Notes under the pieces: generated by a model
Databases searched by the model: none
Told to the model about the DNA's origin: nothing
The model's input: only the letters and a program-made list of their open reading frames with translations
Assembly: GCF_010122465.1 (NCBI RefSeq)
Contig: NZ_WLZY01000003.1
Coordinates: 248,001-312,000 of the forward strand
Length of the DNA stretch: 64,000 nucleotides
Origin: Phytoactinopolyspora mesophila
GTDB lineage: Bacteria; Actinomycetota; Actinomycetes; Jiangellales; Jiangellaceae
Reading direction: 5' to 3'
Position numbers and translations under genes: made by a program
Shown: in pieces, positions 31,815 through 41,642 of the stretch
Layout of the letters: every line of letters starts with the position of its first letter
Position numbering within the stretch: the stretch's first letter is position 1

Positions 31815-33599
31815 CTACCAGAGCCGGCCCTCGTCGTCGAGATCGAACGACTGCACCATCTCGCGAAGCTCTTCGAGGCGCTCCTCCGGCCAGTCGTAAT
31901 CCGGCGGTACAACCTTCAGCCAAGCGTCGACCAACTCACCACCGTAGTTGTGCGCGTGTCCCTCCGGCATGAGTGCCGAAACCGCCATGTCGGCGGTCAG
32001 CTGCCAGAACGTCACGAACGGATACCAGTTGAGGTGCGGGAGGACGTCAGGTCCCTCCGGCTCGCGCATCCAGTCCGGCTGTGACCAGATCAGTTCAGGT
32101 GACCAGAAGGACACCGGATCGGAGGCGTGCTGAAGGAACAGCACCCGCGGCGGCTCCCAGTCGGAGACATTAAGGGGTTCCAGCCAACCGCCCCAGAACC
32201 GGACGGTCTCCCCGCCTCGATAGACCGGCAACCGTTCATGACTCCCCGGATCCCGGTTCTCGGTCACATATTCCCGCAGCGGATGCCACTCGGGCGACCC
32301 GACCCACAACGCGCCGTCGACCTTGGCCACTAGATCATCGAGATCATCGAACGCGGCCACGCTGCCTACCGCGCCAAAGCTCTCGCCATAAACCACCAAC
32401 CTGGGGCGGTCGGCCTCGGGCAGCCGTGACCAACGTTCGTACACGGCGTCGAACAACTCTTGGCCGGCGATATCGACTTGTTCGTGATCAGCCAGGAAGG
32501 AGAGCCAGCTGGGCAGATAAGAGTATTGGATCGAGACGATCGCCGTATCCCCGTTGTACAGGTACTCCAATGCATCAGCCGCGGCCTCGTCGACCCAACC
32601 GGTACCGGTGGCGGTCACCACGACGAGAACCTCACGCTCGAAGCCGCCGGCCCGCTCCAGCTCCCGGATCGCCAGTGAGGCCAGCCCGGCCAGTGTCTCG
32701 GCAGAATCCAGGCCGATATAGGTCCTGACCGGGTCCAGAGCCGGTCGATTGCTGAACGCTTCGAGGTCCTCGGCTGTTGGACCGTCCGAGATGAACTCAC
32801 GGCCTTTGCGGCCCAGTGAGTCCCATGTCACGAGTGACCCTGGCCCGCCCGCATGTGTGGTGATGGCCGGCGGGCGCTCGCCTGCCTCGGTCTCCTGGTT
32901 GATGGCCGCGAACGCATTGTTGGCCACGCCGAGCATCCATGGATAGAACAATCCTGTCCACGACCAGATCGCGATCCCGGCCACGACCAGTGCGGAGGTG
33001 ACAACCGCTACCGGTATCGGCACCCACCGTGCCAGATGGCTACCGAGCCAGCGTGAAGCACCGCGGAGCAGCCTTCCCAGAGCGAGGAAGGCCGTGAAGA
33101 TGATGAACGAGACGATCAAGATCAGGACATAGTGGATCAAGCGCGGGCTGTCCACGTTCATCAGCTCACGCAAGTCGCTCTGCCATCGGGCCGAGCCGAA
33201 CAGGTACCACGTAGCGGAGCAGGTACCCACGACCCCGAAGATCGTCCACGCGGTTACCACGGTCCGTCGGGACAACCTGTGACCGCGCCGGACCCTTCGG
33301 TAAATGAACCGGACAAGCACGCCGATCAAGCTGCCGATCGCGTAACCGGCAGCCGCGGTCACACCTGTGACCAATGCCTGGTAGAACCAGATGCGAGGCA
33401 GCAACGAGGGCGTCAGCGACCAGCAGAAGAAGAAGGTCCCGACCACCGAACCCGCGAAATCGAGCCGTAGCCAGTCAATGACCCGGCCGAGGACCGGCAC
33501 CTGCCGGACAGCAGAGGCCGTCCTCTGCACGGCGGGCAGCCCACGACGAATCGGGGCCGCCCTTTCGGCCAACGCGGCCATCATGGACATGACAGCCAT
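31815..33599 (-). CDS. Membrane alpha/beta-hydrolase (Abhydrolase_9 family)
   Basis: A 594-residue protein. The N-terminal half (about 45-230) has several membrane helices and the family signature FCWSLTPSLLPRIWFYQALV. The C-terminal half is an alpha/beta-hydrolase with nucleophile Ser407 in YGESFGAVGS. The family is typical of actinobacteria; substrates are unknown, and a lipid or cell-envelope ester is only a guess. It is inserted between rplA (54 bp) and rplJ on the same strand, a position where relatives often carry unrelated genes. Confidence 0.88.
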   Translation of the reverse strand: MAVMSMMAALAERAAPIRRGLPAVQRTASAVRQVPVLGRVIDWLRLDFAGSVVGTFFFCWSLTPSLLPRIWFYQALVTGVTAAAGYAIGSLIGVLVRFIYRRVRRGHRLSRRTVVTAWTIFGVVGTCSATWYLFGSARWQSDLRELMNVDSPRLIHYVLILIVSFIIFTAFLALGRLLRGASRWLGSHLARWVPIPVAVVTSALVVAGIAIWSWTGLFYPWMLGVANNAFAAINQETEAGERPPAITTHAGGPGSLVTWDSLGRKGREFISDGPTAEDLEAFSNRPALDPVRTYIGLDSAETLAGLASLAIRELERAGGFEREVLVVVTATGTGWVDEAAADALEYLYNGDTAIVSIQYSYLPSWLSFLADHEQVDIAGQELFDAVYERWSRLPEADRPRLVVYGESFGAVGSVAAFDDLDDLVAKVDGALWVGSPEWHPLREYVTENRDPGSHERLPVYRGGETVRFWGGWLEPLNVSDWEPPRVLFLQHASDPVSFWSPELIWSQPDWMREPEGPDVLPHLNWYPFVTFWQLTADMAVSALMPEGHAHNYGGELVDAWLKVVPPDYDWPEERLEELREMVQSFDLDDEGRLW

Positions 33600-33653
33600 C
33601 CCAGCACAGCAATCTCCGCGGCCTGCTCATCCCTGAGGGTGAAAAATACCCTC

Positions 33654-34364
33654 CTACACACCGGCTGAGTCGACGGCGCGCACCTTGCCCGGATCCAGGG
33701 GGATGCCCGGACCCATGGTGGACGTCATGGTCGCCTTCTTGATGTAACGGCCCTTGGAGGACGACGGCTTGAGCCGATTGATCTCGTCGAGAGCCGCCGA
33801 GTAGTTCTCCACCAGGGCTTCTTGAGTGAAGGACACCTTGCCGATCACAAAATGGAGATTCGCGTGGCGATCGACGCGGAACTCGATCTTGCCGCCCTTG
33901 ATGTCCGACACAGCCTTCGCCACGTCCATGGTGACGGTTCCGGTCTTGGGGTTCGGCATGAGACCACGGGGGCCGAGGACCCGGCCCAGACGGCCGACCT
34001 TGCCCATCAGGTCCGGTGTAGCCACGACGGCGTCGAAGTCGAGCCGGCCGCCCTGGACCTCTTCGATCAGTTCGTCGCTGCCGACGATGTCGGCGCCGGC
34101 GTCGGTCGCCTCCTGCGCCTTGGCTCCCACGGCGAAGACCAGGACCTTGGCGGTCTTACCGGTGCCGTGCGGGAGGTTGACTGTGCCGCGGACCATCTCG
34201 TCGGCCTTACGAGGGTCGACGCCGAGCCGCAGAGCGACCTCGACGGTGGCGTCGTACTTCGTGGGCGAGGTCTCCTTGACCAGCCGGACGGCTTCGGCGG
34301 CGGGGTAGAGCCGGTTGTGGTCGATCTTCTCAACCGCTGCCCGATATGCCTTGCTGCGCTTCAT
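33654..34364 (-). CDS. rplA: 50S ribosomal protein L1
   Basis: A 236-residue protein, [20 protein letters not shown], with the conserved [18 protein letters not shown] block and a second domain [21 protein letters not shown]1 forms the mobile L1 stalk at the E site and in other bacteria represses rplKA. It follows rplK by 102 bp. Confidence 0.98.
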   Translation of the reverse strand: MKRSKAYRAAVEKIDHNRLYPAAEAVRLVKETSPTKYDATVEVALRLGVDPRKADEMVRGTVNLPHGTGKTAKVLVFAVGAKAQEATDAGADIVGSDELIEEVQGGRLDFDAVVATPDLMGKVGRLGRVLGPRGLMPNPKTGTVTMDVAKAVSDIKGGKIEFRVDRHANLHFVIGKVSFTQEALVENYSAALDEINRLKPSSSKGRYIKKATMTSTMGPGIPLDPGKVRAVDSAGV

Positions 34365-34466
34365 CTGTCTCTCCTTGGAGTGATTCGAGAGGGTGTGGTG
34401 CGGGCAAGCGCTGCCCTTCCACGGGCCGGATCACGGCTCACCAGAGCCGGGCCGGCGGACTACTGT

Positions 34467-34895
34467 TTACTTGACGTCGACGCCCATCTGGCGCGCCGTT
34501 CCAGCGATGATCTTCTCCGCCGCGTCGAGATCGTTGGCGTTCAGGTCCTCGAGCTTCTGCTCCGCGATGGCACGGACCTGATCGCGGCTGATGCTCGCCA
34601 CCTTGACGCGGTGCGGCTCACTAGAGCCTTTCTCGACTCCGGCAGCCTTGAGAATCAAGGTGGCAGCCGGCGGTGTCTTGGTGACGAACGTGAACGAGCG
34701 GTCCTCGTACACGGTGATCTCCACCGGAATGACGTTGCCACGCTGGCTCTCGGTGGCGGCGTTGTAGGCCTTGCAAAACTCCATGATGTTCACGCCGTGC
34801 TGGCCGAGTGCTGGGCCAACCGGGGGCGCGGGTGTCGCCTGACCGGCCTGGATCTGGAGCTTGATCAGGCCAGCGACCTTCTTCTTCGCGGGCAT
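34467..34895 (-). CDS. rplK: 50S ribosomal protein L11
   Basis: A 142-residue protein from the ATG at 34895, [20 protein letters not shown]. The proline-rich thiopeptide-contact region [20 protein letters not shown] and C-terminal rRNA-binding domain are normal. A longer in-frame version would start within nusG. L11 organises the GTPase centre and is needed for the RelA response. It lies 77 bp after nusG. Confidence 0.97.
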   Translation of the reverse strand: MPAKKKVAGLIKLQIQAGQATPAPPVGPALGQHGVNIMEFCKAYNAATESQRGNVIPVEITVYEDRSFTFVTKTPPAATLILKAAGVEKGSSEPHRVKVASISRDQVRAIAEQKLEDLNANDLDAAEKIIAGTARQMGVDVK

Positions 34896-34972
34896 CTTCT
34901 TCGCAGTCCTCGTCGTCTCGTGTAGTGGGTCGGGATGTGTTCGTGATCGATGTGCCGCAATCGCGGACGCCG

Positions 34973-35794
34973 TCACAGCTTCTGGATCTGGCTGAACGAG
35001 AGTTCGACCGGCGTCTCCCGGCCGAAGATCTCCACCAGGCCCTTTACCTTCTGCGAGTCGGCGTTGATCTCGTTGATAGTCGCGTGCAACGTCGCGAACG
35101 GCCCGTCGACCACCATCACCGAGTCGCCAACCTCGAAGTCGAGCACAGCGACCGGCTTCTTCTCGTCAGGCTGCTTCGCCGGCTCTTCGATCTTGGGGGC
35201 AAGCCAGCGCTCAACCTCGTCCAGCGTCAATGGCAGCGGCTGGTTGCCATGGCCGACGAAGCCGGTGACGGCCGGCGTGTGCCGCACGGCGGCCCAGGAC
35301 TCGTCGGTCATCTCCATGCGGACCAGCACGTAACCAGGGAAACGGTTACGCTTCACCATCCGGCGCTGGCCACCCTTGATCTCTGCCACCTCTTCGGTGG
35401 GCACGACGACCTCGAAGATGTGTTCTTCCATGTTGAGGCTGCTGATCCGGTTCTCCAGGTTGAGCCGGACGCGGTTCTCCATCCCGGAGTACGTCTGGAT
35501 CACGAACCATTCGCCGGGCTTGGCCCGCAAAGCGCGCCGGAACTCTTCAAGCGGACTCGCCTCGGCATCCGCCGCGCCAGGCACTTCGGCGTCGGTAGGC
35601 CCTTCCGCCTCCGCGGCGTCCTCAGCCTCGCCGGTCTCTTCAGCACCGTGGATCTCGTCAGTGGCGTCGTCGGCCACAGCGGATTCGGTCTCGTCGTTCA
35701 TCGCCCGCTCTGGCTCCACTGCGGAAGCCTCATCGAGGGGGGTCTGCTGTTCGGACACGGTGCGGACTTCTTCCTCCTGGTAGCTACTGGACAT
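34973..35794 (-). CDS. nusG: Transcription termination/antitermination factor NusG
   Basis: A 273-residue protein. An acidic low-complexity N-terminus (about 1-90) typical of actinobacteria precedes the NGN domain ([20 protein letters not shown] ... [11 protein letters not shown]) and a C-terminal KOW domain ([20 protein letters not shown]). NusG binds RNA polymerase and links it to Rho or S10. It starts 9 bp after the secE stop. Confidence 0.97.
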   Translation of the reverse strand: MSSSYQEEEVRTVSEQQTPLDEASAVEPERAMNDETESAVADDATDEIHGAEETGEAEDAAEAEGPTDAEVPGAADAEASPLEEFRRALRAKPGEWFVIQTYSGMENRVRLNLENRISSLNMEEHIFEVVVPTEEVAEIKGGQRRMVKRNRFPGYVLVRMEMTDESWAAVRHTPAVTGFVGHGNQPLPLTLDEVERWLAPKIEEPAKQPDEKKPVAVLDFEVGDSVMVVDGPFATLHATINEINADSQKVKGLVEIFGRETPVELSFSQIQKL

Positions 35795-35803
35795 TGGCGC
35801 GGC

Positions 35804-36052
35804 TCAGCCGAAAATCTCGAACATCGCCCAGCCGAAGCCCAGGTCGAGCATAGAGACGATAGCGATCATGATCGCGACGAACACCAGAACCACCGCGGTG
35901 TACGTCATGAGCTGTGGCCTGGTCGGGTAGACGACCTTGCGGAGCTCGGCCACTACCTGCCGAACCCAGAGCGACAACCTCGAGATCGGCCCACGTCGCC
36001 TTGGCGGGCGCGGGCGATCGGGTGTCGCGGTCTGGCCGCTCGTCTCCGTCAC
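35804..36052 (-). CDS. secE: Protein translocase subunit SecE
   Basis: An 82-residue protein with a basic proline-rich N-terminus, the amphipathic WVRQVVAELRKVVYPTRPQL hinge and a single membrane helix (about 50-75). SecE clamps SecY in the translocon. It lies between tRNA-Trp (103 bp upstream) and nusG, the normal actinobacterial order. Confidence 0.96.
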   Translation of the reverse strand: MTETSGQTATPDRPRPPRRRGPISRLSLWVRQVVAELRKVVYPTRPQLMTYTAVVLVFVAIMIAIVSMLDLGFGWAMFEIFG

Positions 36053-36155
36053 GTGCTACCTCACTTGATACTTGTTCGCCGCCCGGACGGACGGCGTGGC
36101 CGTTGCGGCCACCACTAGCCCGGCGCCGAGTGGCGGCCCGGGCCGAGGTGACCAG

Positions 36156-36228
36156 CAGGGCAGGAGGGACTCGAACCCCCAACCGCCGGTTTTGGAGACC
36201 GGTGCTCTGCCAGTTGAGCTACTGCCCT
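36156..36228 (-). tRNA. tRNA-Trp (CCA)
   Basis: The minus-strand 73-mer folds as a cloverleaf: acceptor AGGGCAG/CTGCCCT, D-arm GCTCAACTGGCAGAGC, anticodon loop CTCCAAA with CCA, T-arm GGGGGTTCGAGTCCCTC. The discriminator is G, as expected for Trp, and CCA is not encoded. Its position upstream of secE-nusG is conserved in actinobacteria. Confidence 0.96.
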
Positions 36229-36473
36229 TCAGTGGACGGGCTTCACCTACTTACCGTAGCGCTGTGGGCACAGTCGAGTAGGGTCAAACGACCACCGAAG
36301 ACAAGAGTGTACGGGGTGAATGCCACGATGGTCGAACTCGCGCGGCAATTGGCCCGTTACATGCGGGCGGACCAGCCGTTCGCCCGATAGCACAACCGCG
36401 GACTAAGGTGCTGTGGTGAGAGCGGTACCACACTAGCTGGACAACATCTATCTTGGTTGGGAGCACACGAGAC

Positions 36474-37085
36474 ATGAGCGGGACAACGCCCGGTGGCGGC
36501 CCCAAACGCGAGCCTGAGCAGGATCCGTTCAGCCAGCCGGACGAGCATGCTGCGCAGGCCCCTCCGCCGTGGCGCGAGAATCAGCCTCCGTCCTGGCCGG
36601 GCGAGGATTCCGGTGCACCGCTGAATCAGCCCGTGCAGCCTACGCCCAAACCCATCATCACCGCGGCCAAGCTGATGTACGTCGGCGCGCTGCTGTCGCT
36701 GATTGGCGGAGTCTTCGCCATTCTCGGCCGCGATGCCGTCCGTGAAGAAGCCATCCGGCAGGACCCGGACGCCACCGCAAGCGACATCGACGCGTTCGTG
36801 AACACGTTCACCGGATTCATGGTGGTGGTGGCGCTGTTCGCAGTCGCGCTGTGGCTGTGGATGGCCTCGGCCAACAAGAAGGGCCGCTCCTGGGCCCGGA
36901 TCGTGGCCACCATCTTGGGTGGCCTGAACATCTTGTTCGGCCTCTGGGGACTCACTGGCGGCGCCTTCGACATCGGCACGCTGATCAATCTCATCTCACC
37001 CGTGCTCGCAGCCGTCATCCTGTACCTGCTGTACCGCCCGGAGTCCAGCGAGTACTACCGGCAGATGTCCGCCAAGCGGTTTTAA
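36474..37085 (+). CDS. Uncharacterised membrane protein with proline-rich N-terminus
   Basis: A 203-residue protein starting at ATG 36474 with GGGAG 10 nt upstream. The first 65 residues are polar and Pro/Glu/Gln-rich. Four hydrophobic segments follow (about 67-90, 112-135, 143-165 and 170-190), separated by short loops. The end is YRPESSEYYRQMSAKRF. I do not recognise a catalytic motif; it resembles small actinobacterial proteins with cytoplasmic Pro-rich tails and a four-helix membrane core. It lies 40 bp before the aminotransferase. Confidence 0.8.
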   Translation: MSGTTPGGGPKREPEQDPFSQPDEHAAQAPPPWRENQPPSWPGEDSGAPLNQPVQPTPKPIITAAKLMYVGALLSLIGGVFAILGRDAVREEAIRQDPDATASDIDAFVNTFTGFMVVVALFAVALWLWMASANKKGRSWARIVATILGGLNILFGLWGLTGGAFDIGTLINLISPVLAAVILYLLYRPESSEYYRQMSAKRF

Positions 37086-37125
37086 GCCTTCGCGCAGGCC
37101 CAGAACGTGATGACAGGATAAGGAC

Positions 37126-38358
37126 ATGACCCTGGCTACTCCGGCGGACGCAGCCGCCGGCACCGCACGCAACCGCATTTCACGTCGAATCGCCTCCATC
37201 ACCGAATCGGCCACGCTCGCCGTCGATGCCAAGGCCAAGGCGCTCAAGGCCGAGGGCCGCCCGGTCATCGGTTTCGGCGCCGGTGAGCCGGACTTCCCAA
37301 CGCCGGATTACATCGTCGAGGCGGCTGTCGCAGCGTGTACCGACCCGAAGAATCACCGGTACACACCGGCGGGCGGTCTGCCGGAGCTGCGCCAAGGCAT
37401 CGCGGCCAAGACCGCCCGAGACTCCGGTTACGAGGTCGAGGCCGCGCAGGTACTCGTCACCAACGGCGGCAAACAGGCCGTGTACGAAGCCTTCGCCACG
37501 ATCATCGACCCAGGCGACGAGGTTCTCCTGCCCGCTCCGTACTGGACCACCTATCCGGAATCCATCCGGCTGGCCGGCGGATCGCCGATCGAGGTGGTGG
37601 CCGACGAATCCACGGGCTACCGCGTCAGCGTGGAGCAGTTGGAAGCGGCCCGCACCGATCGCACCAAAGCGCTGCTGTTCTGCTCCCCTTCGAATCCGAC
37701 CGGTGCGGTCTACTCCCGCGACGAGATCCAGGCGATCGGTCGCTGGGCCCATCAAAATGGCATCTGGGTGATCAGCGACGAGATCTACGAACACCTCGTC
37801 TACGGCGCCGCCACGTTCTCTTCAATGCCCGTCGAGGTTCCCGAACTCGCCGACACGTGCATCGTCGTCAACGGGGTCGCGAAGACATACGCCATGACCG
37901 GCTGGCGGGTGGGTTGGCTGATCGGCCCGAAGGACGTCGTCAAGGCCGCCACCAATCTGCAGTCGCATGCGACGTCCAACGTCGCCAACGTCTCGCAGCG
38001 CGCGGCGCTGGCAGCGGTGAGCGGCGACCTCAGCGCCGTCGCCACGATGCGCGAAGCTTTCGATCGCCGGCGGCAGACCATCGTCTCGATGCTCAACGCC
38101 ATCGACGGTGTTGTCTGCCCGGAGCCTGAGGGCGCGTTTTATGCCTACCCGTCCGTCAAAGGTGTGCTGGGACGCGAGATCGCCGGCCGCACACCGACAT
38201 CCAGCGTGGAGCTGGCCGAGTTGATCCTCGAGGAGGCCGAGGTCGCCGTCGTGCCGGGAGAAGCCTTCGGTCCGAGCGGATATCTCCGGCTCTCGTATGC
38301 CCTGGGCGACGACGACCTCATCGAGGGAGTCTCACGAATCCAGCGGCTGCTGAGCTGA
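37126..38358 (+). CDS. aspC: Pyridoxal-phosphate aminotransferase, aspartate type
   Basis: A 410-residue fold-type I class I aminotransferase. [11 protein letters not shown] near residue 50, SPSNPTGAV near 188, [10 protein letters not shown] near 217 and the Schiff-base lysine Lys253 in [16 protein letters not shown] are all present, as is an arginine near the C-terminus (GYLRLSYAL). It probably transfers the amino group of aspartate to 2-oxoglutarate; a broader substrate range cannot be excluded. A strong terminator follows. Confidence 0.93.
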   Translation: MTLATPADAAAGTARNRISRRIASITESATLAVDAKAKALKAEGRPVIGFGAGEPDFPTPDYIVEAAVAACTDPKNHRYTPAGGLPELRQGIAAKTARDSGYEVEAAQVLVTNGGKQAVYEAFATIIDPGDEVLLPAPYWTTYPESIRLAGGSPIEVVADESTGYRVSVEQLEAARTDRTKALLFCSPSNPTGAVYSRDEIQAIGRWAHQNGIWVISDEIYEHLVYGAATFSSMPVEVPELADTCIVVNGVAKTYAMTGWRVGWLIGPKDVVKAATNLQSHATSNVANVSQRAALAAVSGDLSAVATMREAFDRRRQTIVSMLNAIDGVVCPEPEGAFYAYPSVKGVLGREIAGRTPTSSVELAELILEEAEVAVVPGEAFGPSGYLRLSYALGDDDLIEGVSRIQRLLS

Positions 38359-38367
38359 CGCCGTTAC

Positions 38368-38409
38368 AAGAGCCTGTTCCTGCGCCTCGATGGTCAGGAA
38401 CAGGCTCTT
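38368..38409. terminator. Bidirectional terminator between aspC and the SDR gene
   Basis: AAGAGCCTGTTCCTG (38368-38382) and CAGGAACAGGCTCTT (38395-38409) form a perfect 15-bp stem with a 12-nt loop in the 100-bp gap between two convergent genes. It is suited to ending transcription from both sides. Confidence 0.85.
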
Positions 38410-38458
38410 CGCCGTTCAGGGGCGGATCTTGAGACGCGTATACAGCGACCCGGCCTAC

Positions 38459-39379
38459 CTACCCGCCGTCCACATAGCGCGGATCAGCGCCGCGGGCGCG
38501 CCACCGGCCGAAGCCTCCCTCGGTGTTGAGCACCTGCCCGGTGATCCACCGTGCTTCATCCGTGGCCAGCCAGGCGATGAGCCGGGCCGGGTCGTCCGGA
38601 AACCCATAGCGGCCGCCGGGGAACATCGGCGCTACGTAATCCCACATCGCTTGATCAAGATATCCGGTCTGCACCGGTCCAGGATTGATCGTGTTCACGC
38701 AGATCCCGCGGTCGGCTAGATAGTCGGCGATGGTCAGAGTGATCTCCGCCAAGGCCCCTTTGGCCAGCGCATAGGCGATCTCGCCCGGCATGGGACCCAT
38801 CGACTGGCCGGAAGTCATGAAAAACACACGTCCGCCGGGCCGGCCGTCATGCTGAGCGGCGAATGCCTTGGCCAACATGACCGCTGATCGAGCGTCAACG
38901 GCCCAGTGCCCGTCCAGCATGTCCACGTCTACCTCATCCAGCGCGGCGTCGCCTCCGTTGCGAGCGTGATTACACACCAAGATGTCGACGTGACCGAACT
39001 CCGCGACGGCGGCACCGATCACTGCCTGTGGCGCGTCGGGATCGGCCATGTCGGCGCTCACCTCCGCAACCTGGGCCCGGTCCCACCCCAGCGCGGCACG
39101 CACCCCCGTGACGACGGCGGTTATGTCGTCACCACCCCACGGCTGTTGATCGTCATGCGGGCGGAAATGATGGATCATGACGCTAGCCCCGTACGCGGCG
39201 AGGCGACGGGCGATCGCGTAGCCGATACCGTCACGGCGGCTCGCCCCAGTCACCACCGCCACGCGCCCAGCCAGCGGAAACGTCTCCCGCCGCAGCTCGC
39301 CTACGTCGGGGTGATGAACCGGGATCACGGCGTCCGCACGTTGCTCGTGCCCGGTCTGGGCCGGGTTCGCATCTCCCAC
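38459..39379 (-). CDS. Short-chain dehydrogenase/reductase
   Basis: The frame has 306 residues; the first 30 or so look non-conserved, so the true start may be internal. The Rossmann motif VVTGASRRDGIGYAIA and the catalytic TSGQSMGPMPGEIAYALAKG (Ser, then YxxxK) define a classical SDR. The substrate is unknown. It is convergent with aspC and divergent from the deaminase gene. Confidence 0.87.
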   Translation of the reverse strand: MGDANPAQTGHEQRADAVIPVHHPDVGELRRETFPLAGRVAVVTGASRRDGIGYAIARRLAAYGASVMIHHFRPHDDQQPWGGDDITAVVTGVRAALGWDRAQVAEVSADMADPDAPQAVIGAAVAEFGHVDILVCNHARNGGDAALDEVDVDMLDGHWAVDARSAVMLAKAFAAQHDGRPGGRVFFMTSGQSMGPMPGEIAYALAKGALAEITLTIADYLADRGICVNTINPGPVQTGYLDQAMWDYVAPMFPGGRYGFPDDPARLIAWLATDEARWITGQVLNTEGGFGRWRARGADPRYVDGG

Positions 39380-39488
39380 GGGACATCATTCTGGCTCCCG
39401 CCCGCAGGCCGGTCGACCGATTTTCGAGCCGGGAGCCCGGACCAATTCGGCCCTTGCCTCGCACTCGGGGCTCTTTCAGGGGCAGAGT

Positions 39489-40526
39489 ATGACTGTGGCT
39501 CTTCGTGATCTCCGTCTGCTTCCCAAAGCACACCTTCATCTGCATTTCACTGGGTCGATGCGGCATTCGACGCTTGTCGAGCTGGCAGACCGGCACGGCG
39601 TACGGCTTCCCGACGCACTCCGTGAGGACTGGCCGCCGCAGCTGTCCGCCGCTGATGAGAAGGGCTGGTTCCGGTTTCAGCGGCTCTACGACCTCGCCCG
39701 GTCGGTGCTACGCACCGAGGACGATGTCCGCCGGCTGGTGAACGAAGCCGCCGAGGACGACGCCGCCGAAGGATCGCGGTGGCTGGAAATCCAGGTCGAT
39801 CCATCCGGGTACGGCGCGTTGTTCGGCGGCATCACCGCCTTCACCGATCTCGTACTCGACGCGGCTCGCGCCGCCGCGGAGCGCACGGGCATCGGCATCG
39901 CCGTCGTCATCGCCGCGAACCGCACCAGGCACCCACTCGACGCCCGTACGCTGGCACGGCTGGCCAGCCAGTATGCCGACCGTGGCGTGGTCGGGTTCGG
40001 GCTCTCCAACGACGAGCGCCGGGGCGTGACCGAGGACTTCGCGCGCGCGTTTCAGATCGCGAGCCGAGGCGGCCTGCTGGCGGCGCCCCACGGCGGCGAG
40101 CTCCGGGGCCCGGACCACATCCGCACCTGCCTCGACTCGCTGCATGCCCAGCGGCTCGGTCATGGTGTCCGGGTGGTCGAAGATCCAGACCTGCTAAGAC
40201 GCGTCGTCGAGCAAGACGTCACCCTCGAAGTCTGTCCGGCATCGAACGTCTCGCTCGGCGTTTACCAAAGCTTGTCCGATGTGCCGTTGCGCGCCCTTGT
40301 CGACGCGGGAGCCCGGATCGCACTGGGCGCAGACGATCCGCTGCTGTTCGGCTCACGCCTTCTCGATCAGTATGAGAGCGCCCGCACGGTCCACGGCTTC
40401 TCCGATGCCGAGGTCGCCGCATTGGCCCGTTCCTCGATCGATGGCTCGGCCGCGCCATCGGACGTGCGCAAGCAACTCCATGAAGACATCGACACCTGGA
40501 TGAGGAGCACGCCGACGGCCGGCTGA
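39489..40526 (+). CDS. add: Adenosine deaminase-like amidohydrolase
   Basis: A 345-residue TIM-barrel deaminase. Metal ligands are seen in PKAHLHLHF (His17 and His19), the His of RLGHGVRV, and Asp in ALGADDPLLFG. The catalytic Glu appears in APHGGELRG, where most homologues have HAGE. It should deaminate adenosine or a related purine; aminodeoxyfutalosine is another option. Its place between murB and aspC matches other actinobacteria. Confidence 0.87.
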   Translation: MTVALRDLRLLPKAHLHLHFTGSMRHSTLVELADRHGVRLPDALREDWPPQLSAADEKGWFRFQRLYDLARSVLRTEDDVRRLVNEAAEDDAAEGSRWLEIQVDPSGYGALFGGITAFTDLVLDAARAAAERTGIGIAVVIAANRTRHPLDARTLARLASQYADRGVVGFGLSNDERRGVTEDFARAFQIASRGGLLAAPHGGELRGPDHIRTCLDSLHAQRLGHGVRVVEDPDLLRRVVEQDVTLEVCPASNVSLGVYQSLSDVPLRALVDAGARIALGADDPLLFGSRLLDQYESARTVHGFSDAEVAALARSSIDGSAAPSDVRKQLHEDIDTWMRSTPTAG

Positions 40527-40566
40527 TCTCCTGGGAGGCTTCTTCCCCGCCAGCCGAGACTCGACG

Positions 40567-41418
40567 TCACCGGGAGTGAGCTGCGGCCAGCGCCAGCAGC
40601 GACTTCTTCGGTTCAGCCAACACGTCCAGGATTCCCGGTGCGCCGGAACGGAGATACCACTCGAACCCGTAGGCGTCATCGAAGGCCGCGTGGGTGAGGT
40701 CGCCGGGACTGATCTGGCTTGCATGGGCGCCGATCGCCGCCCGCTTCGCCGCCAGCTCGGTCGCGGTGGCGGCGAGTTTGAGTCCGATGTCAGCGGCGGC
40801 CACGCCGTACGGCAACGACGTCGCACGGGCAGCCGCATGGATCAGATGCGGGCGTGCCTCGTGGAGGTGATCCCGGTCGACGGTTGTCTCATACGAGGTG
40901 ATTCCGGTGATCCTGGCCGCCAGCGCGCCGATTCGGTTGACCGCCAGATGATCGGGATGTCCGTAGATACCGGCGGTGTCGTCGTGCACGATCGCTTCGG
41001 CTCCCTCTTCTTCGATCAGGGCGGTCAACCGTCGGGCGAACTGTTCGGCATCCGCGGACACGAGCGCGTCGGGGTGGACGTTGTCGTTCGATCCCGGCAG
41101 CCCGGAATCGCGCCGGCCGAGTAATACCAGGCGCGAGACGCCGAGGAGCTGCGCCGCGGACTCCAGCTCCCGGGTGCGGCGCTGGACAAGCGTCTCGCCC
41201 CGGTGGAGAGGCACACGGGTTTCGCCGAGGTCACCGAGAGTAGCTGTCACCAGCACAATCCGGGCACCAGCGTCGGCGAGACGTCGAATGGTCACCCCGG
41301 TGAAGATGGCTTCGTCGTCGGGGTGTGCATGGAGAACAAGCACCGTACGTCCCTGGAGTGAGGGCGCGGCGGCGATACGGGAGCCCTCGTCGACGAGGGA
41401 CGGAAAGGAGCGGATCAT
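40567..41418 (-). CDS. PIG-L family (LmbE-like) deacetylase
   Basis: A 283-residue protein with the zinc motif VLHAHPDDEAIFTGVTIRRL (HPDD) near residue 32 and the third ligand in IYGHPDHLAVNRIG. The family removes N-acetyl groups from sugar derivatives such as mycothiol precursors or their conjugates. The substrate here cannot be told. It is convergent with the deaminase gene (40 bp). The 223-bp gap upstream to murB shows no clear element. Confidence 0.86.
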   Translation of the reverse strand: MIRSFPSLVDEGSRIAAAPSLQGRTVLVLHAHPDDEAIFTGVTIRRLADAGARIVLVTATLGDLGETRVPLHRGETLVQRRTRELESAAQLLGVSRLVLLGRRDSGLPGSNDNVHPDALVSADAEQFARRLTALIEEEGAEAIVHDDTAGIYGHPDHLAVNRIGALAARITGITSYETTVDRDHLHEARPHLIHAAARATSLPYGVAAADIGLKLAATATELAAKRAAIGAHASQISPGDLTHAAFDDAYGFEWYLRSGAPGILDVLAEPKKSLLALAAAHSR

Positions 41419-41642
41419 TTCTGCCTGCTGTCAGAGTCAGGCCCACTGCGGGGGCCGAGGAATGGGTGTCGGGACCGTCTGGGCTAGGTCAGCGACAACA
41501 ACAGCAGGCAACGCCAGAGCACGCCGAAGTGGCGGGTACGAAGCTCTGCACGTCAATCACGAGGAGAAATTGTGCCACAGCCGCGCGGCATTCTCCACGG
41601 ATTCACCAAATCAGCGGCGACAACCCCGAGGTGAGGTGCCTC

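Noticed and set aside
36316-36390. Short plus-strand ORF of about 24 codons between tRNA-Trp and the membrane protein gene
   Set aside because: No homology, no clear ribosome-binding site and no conservation evidence.
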